Below, piece after piece: positions 9,007-17,175 of a DNA stretch of 39,996 nt. Every line of letters starts with the position of its first letter. Position 1 is the stretch's first letter. The stretch comes from Bacteroidota bacterium (GTDB lineage Bacteria; Bacteroidota; Bacteroidia; B-17B0; Aurantibacillaceae): NCBI GenBank assembly GCA_013816895.1, contig JACDDR010000030.1, positions 1 to 39,996 of the forward strand. Reading direction: 5' to 3'. A program made the translations under genes and the position numbers. Below the pieces are notes generated by a model. It was not told the DNA's origin. It did not search any database and saw only the letters and a program-made list of their open reading frames with translations.

Positions 9007-11016
9007 TCACTCCATCAGGTAAATAGTGCCTTTCATTTCGCTGTACTCGCCTCTTGAGTTTTTGTAGCGAATGAGATAAGCATACACATCGGGCGGACTG
9101 TTAGCGCCATCCCAGCCCTTGGTATCATCGCTGGTTTCAAAAACTTTATTTCCCCAACGGTTAAACACAGTTACGCTGTATTCGGTTTTATCTACAAAAT
9201 GTGTAACAGGAATCCATACTTTGTTTTTTCCTTTCGGTGAAAAAGCATTCGGTACATACAAGCGTCCTTCCATGTAAATTTCCGCGTTATTGGAATTGCT
9301 TGCTTCTAAAAATCCATAGGAATCTCCAATTCCTTCAACAGCCTGAACGAAGTAATTTATTTTAGATCCATTCGGTGCTTCTTCTTCCAGTTCATCCACA
9401 AACAAAGTATCACCTGTGCCGGTAAAGCCAACCGGACTTGCGCCTGCAATACCGTTTACCACGCGGAAAACATTGTAGCCGCTTACACCGCCGGCATAGC
9501 CTTTATAATCCGTCCAGCTCAAATATTTGGTGAAAATATGATCAGGGTCTTCTTTCACTTTTAATAAAATGGTTTTTGAAATGTTGCTCGAGGTTCTCGC
9601 ATTTCCGCAACTATCGCGCACTACCGCCCGGTAATAATAACTGGTATTTTTAGTTTCGGCTTTATCATCTGTAAAAGACAGATACGGAGATCCGCTGAAT
9701 GCCGTAAAACCAATATTACTGAACGACACTCCATTCACTGAGCGCCACACATCCACGCCCACACTTACCTTGCTGACATCAATGAACATGTCAATACGGT
9801 TGGTGCTGTTATCCACAACTGTTGCATTACTGATGTAAACAAAGCCCGAGGCCTGCACCTGGCTTGAAAAGAAACAGGTTCTGTTGGAAGAGGAAGTAAT
9901 GTTCTGAGCATTATTAATCACTCTTACAAAATAACAGATGTTCTGGCCAGGGATCACGTTGTTGTGCGTAAAGGCAGTTTGTGTTGTGGTACCAACCCGT
10001 ATAAAAGCTCCGCCGTTAACTGAATAATAAATGCGATATTCCAGCACACCGCTTCTCATTCCCTGGTAAGGATTCCAGGTGAGGAGGGTTTTATATCCAC
10101 ACTTGTCGTAATTCGCTTTCAGATACATGGTCGTGGGCTGAATATCAAAACCGCCGAGTTTCCTGCAACTATCAAGTGCCGAAACGTAAATAGCCAGTGG
10201 CCCAGAGTTGGCAAGCGTTGCCGTAAATGTATAAAGTGTGCTGGGGCGGCCATTAACACTGTCCATAGCAGTATTAATACCTCCGATGTTTTCGTAAATA
10301 AAATATTTTACAATATCCGGATCCCTCGGAATGGTCCATGCCAGCACTGTTTGTCCGTTCGGCAATACACTAATGGAATCAACAGAAGGTGTATTCGGAT
10401 TTTTTTTATCATTATAAATACCGCCCTGTACATTTGAGGTGGATACACAGCCACTGTTATCCCCCAGCGCAACCTGGTAATTAATACTTGCCGAACAGAC
10501 ACTCAGGGTATCGGCATAACTTAAAGCGGAAGTAATGGCAAAAATATTCCAGGTAGCAGAAGGAAATTCTTTATTGATAGTAAAAGTAGTTGAACTCGAA
10601 TTTAATTTTGGCTGATGAATATTGTTATACAACAATTTAAGATCCGGCACCCCTGTAATAATGTTCAGGAAAATACTGCGCAGTGTATCCGAACCGGGAG
10701 AACTGCTGACTCCCCCCCCGCCGTACCTGCTTTTAATAAAGTAATATTTGCTTTGAACATTTCCTCCGGCACCCACATGCGTAAAGCTGGTGGTGGAAAT
10801 AGCAGGGATTGTTATTAAGCTGCTGAATGGACCGGAAGATGAAATAGAAGTAAATATTTCGTAAGCAAAAAAAACGCCTCCCGGATCTGAAGGCGGAATC
10901 CAGCTGAGGGTAATGTCACCATTGGGCAATACACTTAAACAACGCAGGTCGGGGGCCGACACTTGCGCTAAAAATGTTGAACAGGTAAAACAGAATATCA
11001 GTGCGATTGCTCTCAA
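9007..11016 (-). CDS. T9SS type B (CHU_C / gliding-motility-associated C-terminal) secreted protein with Fn3-like repeats, 669 aa
   Basis: A signal peptide (1-17, ending FLAQ) leads into several fibronectin-III-like repeats, seen as recurring SVLPNG-x-LSW and YRIYYSVNGG/YNVFRVVNG strands. The last ~85 residues are the CHU_C-type sorting domain: VPNAFSPKGKN, VFNRWGNKVFE, GWDGANSP and an AYLIRYKNSRGE strand. Such proteins cross the outer membrane by the type IX secretion system and stay at or leave the surface; an adhesion or structural role is usual. The start is TTG at 11016: it directly precedes the signal peptide and lies about 10 nt after the expected transcript start of the promoter at 11033. 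It is complete. Confidence 0.85.
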   Translation of the reverse strand: MRAIALIFCFTCSTFLAQVSAPDLRCLSVLPNGDITLSWIPPSDPGGVFFAYEIFTSISSSGPFSSLITIPAISTTSFTHVGAGGNVQSKYYFIKSRYGGGGVSSSPGSDTLRSIFLNIITGVPDLKLLYNNIHQPKLNSSSTTFTINKEFPSATWNIFAITSALSYADTLSVCSASINYQVALGDNSGCVSTSNVQGGIYNDKKNPNTPSVDSISVLPNGQTVLAWTIPRDPDIVKYFIYENIGGINTAMDSVNGRPSTLYTFTATLANSGPLAIYVSALDSCRKLGGFDIQPTTMYLKANYDKCGYKTLLTWNPYQGMRSGVLEYRIYYSVNGGAFIRVGTTTQTAFTHNNVIPGQNICYFVRVINNAQNITSSSNRTCFFSSQVQASGFVYISNATVVDNSTNRIDMFIDVSKVSVGVDVWRSVNGVSFSNIGFTAFSGSPYLSFTDDKAETKNTSYYYRAVVRDSCGNARTSSNISKTILLKVKEDPDHIFTKYLSWTDYKGYAGGVSGYNVFRVVNGIAGASPVGFTGTGDTLFVDELEEEAPNGSKINYFVQAVEGIGDSYGFLEASNSNNAEIYMEGRLYVPNAFSPKGKNKVWIPVTHFVDKTEYSVTVFNRWGNKVFETSDDTKGWDGANSPPDVYAYLIRYKNSRGEYSEMKGTIYLME

Positions 11017-11032
11017 TCTCTTATCTAACGTT

Positions 11033-11040
11033 TAAAGTTA
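11033..11040 (-). promoter_or_regulatory. -7 element of the T9SS protein gene
   Basis: TAACTTTA on the minus strand matches TAnnTTTG with one mismatch and lies 16 nt upstream of the TTG start codon. A -33 TTG at consensus spacing is not clear. Confidence 0.45.
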
Positions 11041-11192
11041 CGTTTTATTATGCGTAAAATTATGGTAACCAATTGGCGTTAAGCATTTTTACCAAAAAAT
11101 AATTGTTGAAATCTTTGAGGTAAATCCATGCTTTGAATGAGGGAAGGCTTTCAGAATATCCTTTTTTTTTGCTAATATTGTAAGTACAAGCT

Positions 11193-11588
11193 TTGAAGAA
11201 AGTATTATTTATAATAGCCCTCATACTGGGAATTGGAATATCTAACGATTTTTATTCGCAAACCGGTGGGCGTAAGCGTGAACACCGGAACCAAAAGCGG
11301 GGCGGATCCATGTTTAAACGCAGCCGCAGCGCGGGTAATGCCGACAAGTTTGCAAAAGGCGCGGGACGCAAAGGTTTTATCGCGCGTTTGTTTCGTAAAG
11401 ATCGTCCGTCATGGGTATATCACTCCACCAATCCCGGTAAAAAACAAAACCGAGAACAGCGTTTTTTATTCAGCCGTTTTCGTACTAAAGGCAAAAGATA
11501 TAAAGATGGCATACAGGCCAAACAAAATTCAGACCGCTCACGGAGACGCGTTCGGGGCAATGCCTCCTTCAATCATCGTAAATATTAA
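11193..11588 (+). CDS. Small, very basic exported protein, 131 aa
   Basis: A TTG start is followed by MKK and a good signal peptide (hydrophobic core about 4-18, ending DFYSQ). The mature part is extremely rich in Arg, Lys, Asn and Gly with almost no acidic residues, and has the recurring patterns EHRNQKRGG, GNADKFAKGAGRKGF and KPGKKQNREQRFLFSRFR. From memory, similar small basic secreted proteins occur in Bacteroidota, but I know no function. It could bind nucleic acid, polyphosphate or an acidic surface polymer. The +1 frame ORF overlapping it (11233-11640) is a shadow. A strong terminator starts at its last codon. Confidence 0.7.
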   Translation: MKKVLFIIALILGIGISNDFYSQTGGRKREHRNQKRGGSMFKRSRSAGNADKFAKGAGRKGFIARLFRKDRPSWVYHSTNPGKKQNREQRFLFSRFRTKGKRYKDGIQAKQNSDRSRRRVRGNASFNHRKY

Positions 11589-11613
11589 ATCCCGTATAAC
11601 CCCGGGATTTTTT
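11587..11613 (+). terminator. Rho-independent terminator of the basic-protein gene
   Basis: AAATCCCG (11587-11594) and CGGGATTT (11603-11610) form a perfect 8-bp stem with an 8-nt loop, followed by TTT and further T-rich sequence. The stem begins within the stop codon region of the upstream gene and the T-run merges with the purD -7 element. Confidence 0.8.
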
Positions 11614-11620
11614 ATTTTTG
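11613..11620 (+). promoter_or_regulatory. -7 element of purD
   Basis: TATTTTTG matches TAnnTTTG exactly and lies 16 nt before the purD ATG. The -33 position falls inside the preceding terminator stem, where there is no TTG, so this is a one-half match. Confidence 0.5.
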
Positions 11621-11636
11621 CAGCTTTATTACACTT

Positions 11637-12917
11637 ATGAACGTATTAATTTTAGGATCAGGCGGACGTGAACATGCTTTTGCATGGAAAATTGCCCAAA
11701 GCAAACAACTCCAAAATCTTTACATCGCACCCGGCAATGCAGGGACCGCGAATTGTGGCACCAATGTCAACATCAGTATAAACGATTTTGAAGCCATCAA
11801 AAATCTGGTTTGGGAAAAAGATATTGATATGGTTTTAGTGGGGCCAGAAGATCCGCTGGTGAAAGGCATTCATGATTATTTTTTGCAGGATGAAGTGCTC
11901 AAGGACATTCCTGTTATTGGTCCGAAAAAAGATGGTGCGCAGCTGGAAGGCAGCAAGGATTTCAGTAAACAGTTCATGCAAAAATACAGGGTGCCTACCG
12001 CAAAATACGCAACGTTTACCAAAAACGAAATTGAATCCGGTTACGAATTTTTACAGGACCTTAATCCCCCATACGTATTAAAGGCCGACGGTCTCGCAGC
12101 AGGAAAAGGAGTTTTGATTTTAAATAATCTGGAAGAAGCAAAAAATGAATTGAAGAACATGCTGGTGGATGCAAAATTTGGCGAAGCCGGTGCTAAAGTG
12201 GTGATAGAAGAATTCCTTCATGGAATAGAGTTATCGGTGTTTGTTTTAACCGATGGCAAATCCTATAAAATATTACCCGCAGCTAAAGATTATAAACGCA
12301 TCGGTGAAGGTGACACCGGATTGAATACAGGCGGCATGGGCGCAGTGAGCCCCGTTCCGTTTGCGGATGAAGCATTCATTAAAAAAGTGGAAGAGAGGGT
12401 TATAAAACCTACCATTGAAGGTCTGAACAAAGAAGGAATTGATTACCGTGGTTTTATTTTTATTGGTTTGATGAACTGCAATGGCAATCCTCAGGTAATT
12501 GAATACAATTGCAGGATGGGCGACCCGGAAACAGAGGTGGTGATCCCGCGTATTGAATCAGACCTGCTCGATTTGCTGCAAGGCGTAGCAACACAAACGC
12601 TGCACATGAAAACTTACAGCGCTATAAAAGAAATTGCTGCTACGGTAGTGCTTGTGAGCGGCGGTTATCCCGGCGAATATGAAAAAGGAAAAGAAGTAAC
12701 ACAGCTTCACGAACCAAAAGATTCGCTGGTATTTCATTCAGGTACAAAATCGGATGAGGATAAGGTACTCACCAATGGCGGGCGAGTATTCGCTATTACC
12801 TCTTTTGGAAACAGCATTGAAGAAGCGGTGAATAAAAGTTTTGCAAGTGCTGATAAAATAAAGTACGATGGCAAATATTACCGCAAGGATATTGGCAGAG
12901 ATCTGATGAATTTGTAA
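11637..12917 (+). CDS. purD: Phosphoribosylamine-glycine ligase (GAR synthetase), 426 aa
   Basis: The enzyme joins glycine to 5-phosphoribosylamine using ATP, step two of de novo purine synthesis in the cytosol. The N-terminal signature NVLILGSGGREHAFAW and the NAGTA loop are present, then the ATP-grasp core with VLKADGLAAGKGV, the EEFLHGIELSVFVL strand, the signature RIGEGDTGLNTGGMGAVSP, and the metal/ATP residues in QVIEYNCRMGDPETEVV. Length is the family norm and the reading frame is intact. It has its own -7 element and is not next to other pur genes, which is common in Bacteroidota. Confidence 0.97.
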   Translation: MNVLILGSGGREHAFAWKIAQSKQLQNLYIAPGNAGTANCGTNVNISINDFEAIKNLVWEKDIDMVLVGPEDPLVKGIHDYFLQDEVLKDIPVIGPKKDGAQLEGSKDFSKQFMQKYRVPTAKYATFTKNEIESGYEFLQDLNPPYVLKADGLAAGKGVLILNNLEEAKNELKNMLVDAKFGEAGAKVVIEEFLHGIELSVFVLTDGKSYKILPAAKDYKRIGEGDTGLNTGGMGAVSPVPFADEAFIKKVEERVIKPTIEGLNKEGIDYRGFIFIGLMNCNGNPQVIEYNCRMGDPETEVVIPRIESDLLDLLQGVATQTLHMKTYSAIKEIAATVVLVSGGYPGEYEKGKEVTQLHEPKDSLVFHSGTKSDEDKVLTNGGRVFAITSFGNSIEEAVNKSFASADKIKYDGKYYRKDIGRDLMNL

Positions 12918-12958
12918 TTCTGTTTTCACCGGCGATAACAATTAAAACAGAACAACAC

Positions 12959-13483
12959 ATGAGAATATTAAATTTCCTTAAACTTCCGGTACTTTTGTTC
13001 ATTTGCTTTTCTTTGTCTTCAGCACAAAAAGAAAAGTCTTCTGGTAAATATCAGTGTTTACCCTGCGGACAAGCCTGCGATACAAAAATGTACGATGAGC
13101 CCGGAAAATGTGGCGGCTGCGGCATGAACCTGGTTACTGCTTCTACCATTTCTTTTAAAACTATTGGACCGAACTCCGTATGTGATTATATAGAAAAACA
13201 CCCCGGGGCCATTTTGCTGGATGTTCGTACAAAAGAAGAATTCGAAGGTAAGGGAATGCCAGATTTTGGGACCATGAAAAACGCGATCAACATTCCCGTG
13301 CAGGAACTTGAGCGACGCGTAACGGAATTAAAAGAATATAAAACCAAAGAGATCATTGTGTATTGTTCACACAGCCACAGGAGCCCTCAAGCAGCGTATA
13401 TACTCACACAAAACGGTTTTTCAAGTGTGAAGAATATGTCCGGTGGGATGAGTGAGTTTACGGGCGGCTCATGTAAAAAATAA
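12959..13483 (+). CDS. Exported rhodanese with N-terminal heavy-metal-binding Cys domain, 174 aa
   Basis: A signal peptide (about 1-22, ending SLSSAQ) precedes a small Cys-rich module, YQCLPCGQACD and EPGKCGGCGMNLV (about 31-60), which resembles the YHS-like heavy-metal-binding domain found in copper and efflux proteins. Residues about 72-174 form a rhodanese fold: GAILLDVRTKEEFEG, an INIPVQELERR strand-helix, and the active-site loop VYCSHSHRSPQA with Cys136. The likely location is the periplasm. The domain pairing suggests sulfur transfer or thiol chemistry tied to a metal such as Cu or Hg, which is inference. No metal operon genes are adjacent. Confidence 0.85.
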   Translation: MRILNFLKLPVLLFICFSLSSAQKEKSSGKYQCLPCGQACDTKMYDEPGKCGGCGMNLVTASTISFKTIGPNSVCDYIEKHPGAILLDVRTKEEFEGKGMPDFGTMKNAINIPVQELERRVTELKEYKTKEIIVYCSHSHRSPQAAYILTQNGFSSVKNMSGGMSEFTGGSCKK

Positions 13484-13512
13484 AAACTTTTCGGTTAAGA
13501 TTATCAGATAAC

Positions 13513-13578
13513 ATGAAACAATGTCTTCTCGATACTCTTAAATACAACCACTGGGCTAATTCGGAAAATTCCGTGTAA
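13513..13578 (+). pseudogene. Remnant of a DinB-family gene, 21 codons
   Basis: ATG at 13513 opens a 21-codon frame reading MKQCLLDTLKYNHWANS and then a stop. The LLDxLKYNHWAN pattern is the first helix of DinB/YfiT-like four-helix metalloproteins (first metal His in YNHWAN). Nothing further of that fold follows in any frame before 13629. I read it as the 5' stub left by a deletion; a real 21-residue peptide is less likely. Confidence 0.5.
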
Positions 13579-13628
13579 AGGAACAATGAATTTTTCGCGT
13601 AATTTTTGTAATTTTAGAAAAGGAAAAC

Positions 13629-13778
13629 ATGAATAAAAAAAACCTACAACTCAGCGAGGAAGAAAAATTGCGAAAGCAGTTAAGTCTGAGTTATACGGAA
13701 AGATTTTACATGCTAATGCGGCTTATAAAATTGAACCGTAAGCTAATCAAAGCAAAAATAATTTACCCTAAAGAGTGA
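13629..13778 (+). CDS. Small basic helical protein, partner of the nucleotidyltransferase (antitoxin-like), 49 aa
   Basis: ATG at 13629 follows a purine-rich AGAAAAGGAAAAC leader. The 49 residues form one charged helix (LSEEEKLRKQLSLSYTERF) followed by a basic helix (LMRLIKLNRKLIKAK). Its TGA overlaps the GTG start of the next gene (GTGA at 13775-13778), so the two are translationally coupled. Small proteins with an SYxERFxxLMxLxKLN-like centre precede nucleotidyltransferase genes in other Bacteroidota, as far as I recall, and the size and order match type II toxin-antitoxin pairs. No DNA-binding fold is recognisable. Function is inference. Confidence 0.7.
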   Translation: MNKKNLQLSEEEKLRKQLSLSYTERFYMLMRLIKLNRKLIKAKIIYPKE

Positions 13779-14254
13779 TTTTGGATATTTTAGACGAGGA
13801 AATACTTAATTTGTGGCGCCTGCTGAACAGTCATAATGTTGCGTATATAATGGTTGGCGGTTTTGCAACTACTTTAAATGGCTTTAACAGAAATACCGCG
13901 GATATTGATCTTTGGATAAAAGACACCATTCCTAATCGAAAAAATTTAAGGACGGTTTTAAAGGAATTAGAACTTGGAGATCTTGACGGTATTGAATCCT
14001 CTGAACTTATACCCGGTTTTACTTCTATTACATTAAATTCTGGTTTCGAACTTGATTTAATGACATATGTAAAAGGACTGGAGCAGGAAAAGTTTGATGA
14101 ATGTCATAAGCTCGCACCAATTGCCGAAATAGAAGGCGTTCCCGTTAAATTCCTACATATAAATCACCTGATAAAAGCTAAGAAAGCTTCCGGACGACCA
14201 AAGGACTTGATTGATGTGATTGAGTTAGAAAAAATAAGAACCTTTAGGAAGTGA
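13775..14254 (+). CDS. Minimal nucleotidyltransferase (AbiEii/MNT-like), 159 aa
   Basis: GTG at 13775 is the start, inside the upstream stop. The polymerase-beta-type nucleotidyltransferase signature is complete: IMVGGFATTLNGF (Gly28-Gly29), then TADIDLWI (Asp43 and Asp45), with the third carboxylate in FELDLMTYV (Asp94). A C-terminal helix carries HINHLIKAKKASGRPKDLIDV, the usual Lys-rich end of this class. It would transfer a nucleotide from an NTP to an RNA or protein target. With the 49-residue upstream partner it resembles a toxin-antitoxin or abortive-infection pair, but which protein is toxic is not known. The pair sits next to a gene remnant and a repeat-rich stretch, a context typical of transferred cargo. 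Confidence 0.82.
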   Translation: MILDILDEEILNLWRLLNSHNVAYIMVGGFATTLNGFNRNTADIDLWIKDTIPNRKNLRTVLKELELGDLDGIESSELIPGFTSITLNSGFELDLMTYVKGLEQEKFDECHKLAPIAEIEGVPVKFLHINHLIKAKKASGRPKDLIDVIELEKIRTFRK

Positions 14255-14644
14255 AACAATAAGAATTGTTATTCGGGAGTATGCCAAACTTTCGAAAAAC
14301 ATTTCACTGTGATTTCTGTGTTCTCTTTTTTCTCTGCGTTGTTTTGACTGCTCCAAACACATTGCTCGCAGATAGCGCGGAGTGTCTTGTTTCTTGTTTC
14401 TCGCAGATAGCGCAGACCACGCAGAGCAGAGCAAAGCCATATTAATCTCCGTGCTCTTTGTTTTCTCTTTTTTCTCTGTGTTTAAAAAGTATTCTATGTG
14501 AGCTATGTGGCTGGTTCTCGACTGCGTCCGAAAGAAATTGCTCGCAGATAACGCTGAGTACGCAGAGAGTTTCAGTTTCGCTTTGTGAATTCGAATTAGT
14601 GTGATTCGTGTAATTAGTGGCCGTGTTCTCGAGTCCACTCCTCT
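14255..14644. repeat. Gene-free repeat mosaic (390 nt)
   Basis: CTCGCAGATAGCGC occurs at 14365-14378 and 14400-14413, and the variant CTCGCAGATAACGC at 14541-14554. Two copies of a TCTCTTTTTTCTCTG block flank them (near 14320 and 14465). A third word type, GAATTAGTG-TGATTCGTG-TAATTAGTGG, is at 14593-14622. A CATTAATCTCCGTG-like word near 14440 recurs between tsf and pyrH (about 21092). The long minus-strand frames here have no protein-like composition. I see no RNA gene. Confidence 0.7.
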
Positions 14645-17029
14645 TCACTCTCCACAACTACCCTTATACACTTTTTTTACTTCGGGGTTTTCCAATACCT
14701 GGAAGGTCATAAAAGGTTCGCCGAAAAGCTTACAGTAACGGCTCGGGTTCTTTTGTTTTGCCATTTCCATTGCCCGTGCAAAGGTGCGCGAATAGTATTT
14801 TTCAGGGATACGGCTGGCGGATGCTATGTACATGAATACTAAATTTTCCTGTACATCCTGCTTGTTAAGATAAGGTTCAAGTACAGTGGAAGCATACCTG
14901 AAATCCTTGGCGCGCGTAAACACATACGATAATTTTAAAGCGTTCTGCCAGCTTGCATCTTTTATGTTGTAAAACGATTTGATGCGGTTAATGCAGGCGT
15001 CCATCAGTTCATCTGCATTGTCAGCCGTATCAATACTTTCCATGATCCTGAACTGCCACTCGATGTTCAAACCGTTCACGTAATTGCTGTCTATCTTTCC
15101 GTATAAGCCATCAATGGTTTGCTGTACCTGGTTCTGGTGATCGGTATTTCCGGCATTACTATCCAGTTTTAACTGACAAAAAACTTTGTTGTATTGTAAA
15201 ACAGGATTCGCAGGATCGAGTTTTAAAAGTCTTTCAAAAATCTGCGCGTCATCATCGTCCACCGAATTGCTGCCCTGGAATTTATAATACACTTTGTTAT
15301 TAAGCAGAGGAATGTTTTTGTAGTTTTCTTCAACGTTTAAACTGTCGTAAATCGTTTCCGCGTATTTGCCCTCCCCTATCCGCTTACCCATAAATTCCAT
15401 TACTTTATAAGCCTGAGGCAGATTACCAGCCTTCATCGCCCTTTCGAAACTCACGCGCGTAAACTTCTGCTCTTTAGTACCACTCACATCATAAGTAATA
15501 TCCATTATTATTTGCGCAAAACGTTCCTTTGCAAGAATTGGCTCCAAATCCTCCAATAGTTTTTTATCGCTGTTGATCCGGTTAATGGCCTTACGTTTTC
15601 CCAAAGCAACTACGTCGGCAAATTTTCCGTCTTCATTTTCAAGAAGAAATAATCCCCAGCTGTCTTTTGTTTGAATGGTGGGCTGAATTTTATTCTGCTG
15701 CTTGGCCTGTAAAACATTCACTACACTCTCTGCCCTTTTGCGCTGCAGTTTTGCATTTGCCGCTGAATCACCCTCAATGGACGAATACGCGTAAATAAAC
15801 AAACCATCAACAATAAAATCCGGTTCATCTAATGCTTTAATGAAAGGTTGAATATCAGCGTCTTTAAATTCAAATTTATTTTTTTCGAAAGGAATGGTAA
15901 AATTGATGATGGAGCTTTCGGAACGTGGTTCGAAAGGCGGCTTTAGTCCTGTAGTGTTTTTATAGGGCAGAATTCCAATCGGTGTGTTACTTTCAATCTT
16001 GCCGTTCTCCTGATAACCGCGTGTAATGGTTTTACAATACCTTCCATCCTGCACCACTACCAGGTTAATTTCATAAGGACCCGTAATTTTTTTATTGAAT
16101 TTACCGAGTTCGACTTCAATTCCTTTTATTTTTTTCTTTTTCTTTTCTTTCGGATCAATTAATAAATTCTTTTTGAAAAAATTATCGCGGTAAAGTACTT
16201 TCCCCATTACGCCTTTGTTGTAAAGATTATTGTCAACTATATTGTAATCGCCATTAACGTATTGCGAGCGCTGAACAATATCAAAGGCCAGGCCGTCTTT
16301 CGGTTTTTTTAGCAGACGCCGAAGTTCTTTTGCGTTGTTGTATTTAAGATAAATTTTATCGCCCGAAATATAAATTCCTTTCTGAAGCACATCGTAATTC
16401 CTCCAGCGTTCGCAGGTTTTACACGCTTTATCGGGATTTTTGAGACTTTTGGATTTTGTATTGAAAGGTACCGCAAGATCTTTTTTATACAGGGCGCCAC
16501 CATTGGTAATGTCATATCCCCCAAACACGGCGCTTACGTACACTTTTTTTCCATCGTCATCGGCCGTGCAGGCAATTCCAACCAGAGTATATTTTGGATT
16601 TAATAATGTAACAAGATTTTTCGTATTTGATTCCCATCGGTTATAAATCACTTTTGCCACCTCGTCGGTCTTATAACTATCGCGTCCCTTGCTAATAGGA
16701 GCTTTCATGGAAATCTCTTCTCCCCGCTTTGTGGCGCCTGCTTTTTTAAGATTCTTAAGCGTGGTTTTTACTTCGACCTTATCCTTTTTTTTTGAGATCA
16801 TTTTATCGGTGCTCAATTCAGAGGCAAACACCAGCATTTCACTCATTTCAAGAGTGTCAAGGCCTTTACTTACACGAAAACGGTTAAGCTCATTTAAAAT
16901 AACGCGGGGCAGGGTTTCGATCTTAAAATTTTCGTCGGACTTTTCCTCCTTTTTTTGTTTCCCTTTTTTCTGCGCGAAAGAAGATGCACTAAAAAGAAGC
17001 GCGATAAAAATAAATAGGAAAGGTTTCAT
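14645..17029 (-). CDS. Exported CAP/SCP-like + OmpA-like protein with helical C-terminus, 794 aa
   Basis: A signal peptide (1-19, ending SSFAQ) and a Lys/Glu-rich linker lead into a CAP/SCP-like domain at about 35-175 (ILNELNRFRVSKGLDTL, a conserved helix, and the closing VSAVFGG strand). The middle (about 230-380) is beta-rich without a recognised family. At about 390-460 an OmpA-like segment is visible: FIYAYSSIEGDSAANAKLQRKRAESV, the peptidoglycan-binding helix pattern (G-YSS-EG-N-L-RA). The last 250 residues are TPR-like helices. I would place it in the periplasm, attached to peptidoglycan or envelope partners. The two N-terminal assignments are from pattern only. No T9SS tag is seen. Frame is intact. 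Confidence 0.7.
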   Translation of the reverse strand: MKPFLFIFIALLFSASSFAQKKGKQKKEEKSDENFKIETLPRVILNELNRFRVSKGLDTLEMSEMLVFASELSTDKMISKKKDKVEVKTTLKNLKKAGATKRGEEISMKAPISKGRDSYKTDEVAKVIYNRWESNTKNLVTLLNPKYTLVGIACTADDDGKKVYVSAVFGGYDITNGGALYKKDLAVPFNTKSKSLKNPDKACKTCERWRNYDVLQKGIYISGDKIYLKYNNAKELRRLLKKPKDGLAFDIVQRSQYVNGDYNIVDNNLYNKGVMGKVLYRDNFFKKNLLIDPKEKKKKKIKGIEVELGKFNKKITGPYEINLVVVQDGRYCKTITRGYQENGKIESNTPIGILPYKNTTGLKPPFEPRSESSIINFTIPFEKNKFEFKDADIQPFIKALDEPDFIVDGLFIYAYSSIEGDSAANAKLQRKRAESVVNVLQAKQQNKIQPTIQTKDSWGLFLLENEDGKFADVVALGKRKAINRINSDKKLLEDLEPILAKERFAQIIMDITYDVSGTKEQKFTRVSFERAMKAGNLPQAYKVMEFMGKRIGEGKYAETIYDSLNVEENYKNIPLLNNKVYYKFQGSNSVDDDDAQIFERLLKLDPANPVLQYNKVFCQLKLDSNAGNTDHQNQVQQTIDGLYGKIDSNYVNGLNIEWQFRIMESIDTADNADELMDACINRIKSFYNIKDASWQNALKLSYVFTRAKDFRYASTVLEPYLNKQDVQENLVFMYIASASRIPEKYYSRTFARAMEMAKQKNPSRYCKLFGEPFMTFQVLENPEVKKVYKGSCGE

Positions 17030-17175
17030 AGGTTTAACAGGCTCAAAATAAATATTATAGAATGTTAATGGGAATTTTGTTATGAACAGCTTTTAACAAA
17101 AATTCTGTTTCATTTTGTATTGATGAGCCTCAGCAATCCAGCATGGCGCTTTTTTTTCGTAGATTTACAGGGTAA

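Noticed and set aside
11233..11640. 135-codon frame overlapping the basic protein
   Set aside because: The other frame has a signal peptide and ends at a terminator; this one runs through the terminator into purD.
12918..12958. CTGTTTT ... AAAACAG inverted repeat after purD
   Set aside because: The arms are AT-rich and 17 nt apart with no T-run; too weak to call a terminator or operator.
14225..14638. 137-codon minus-strand frame
   Set aside because: It lies in the repeat mosaic, has no protein-like pattern and is explained by repeated words being open in that frame.
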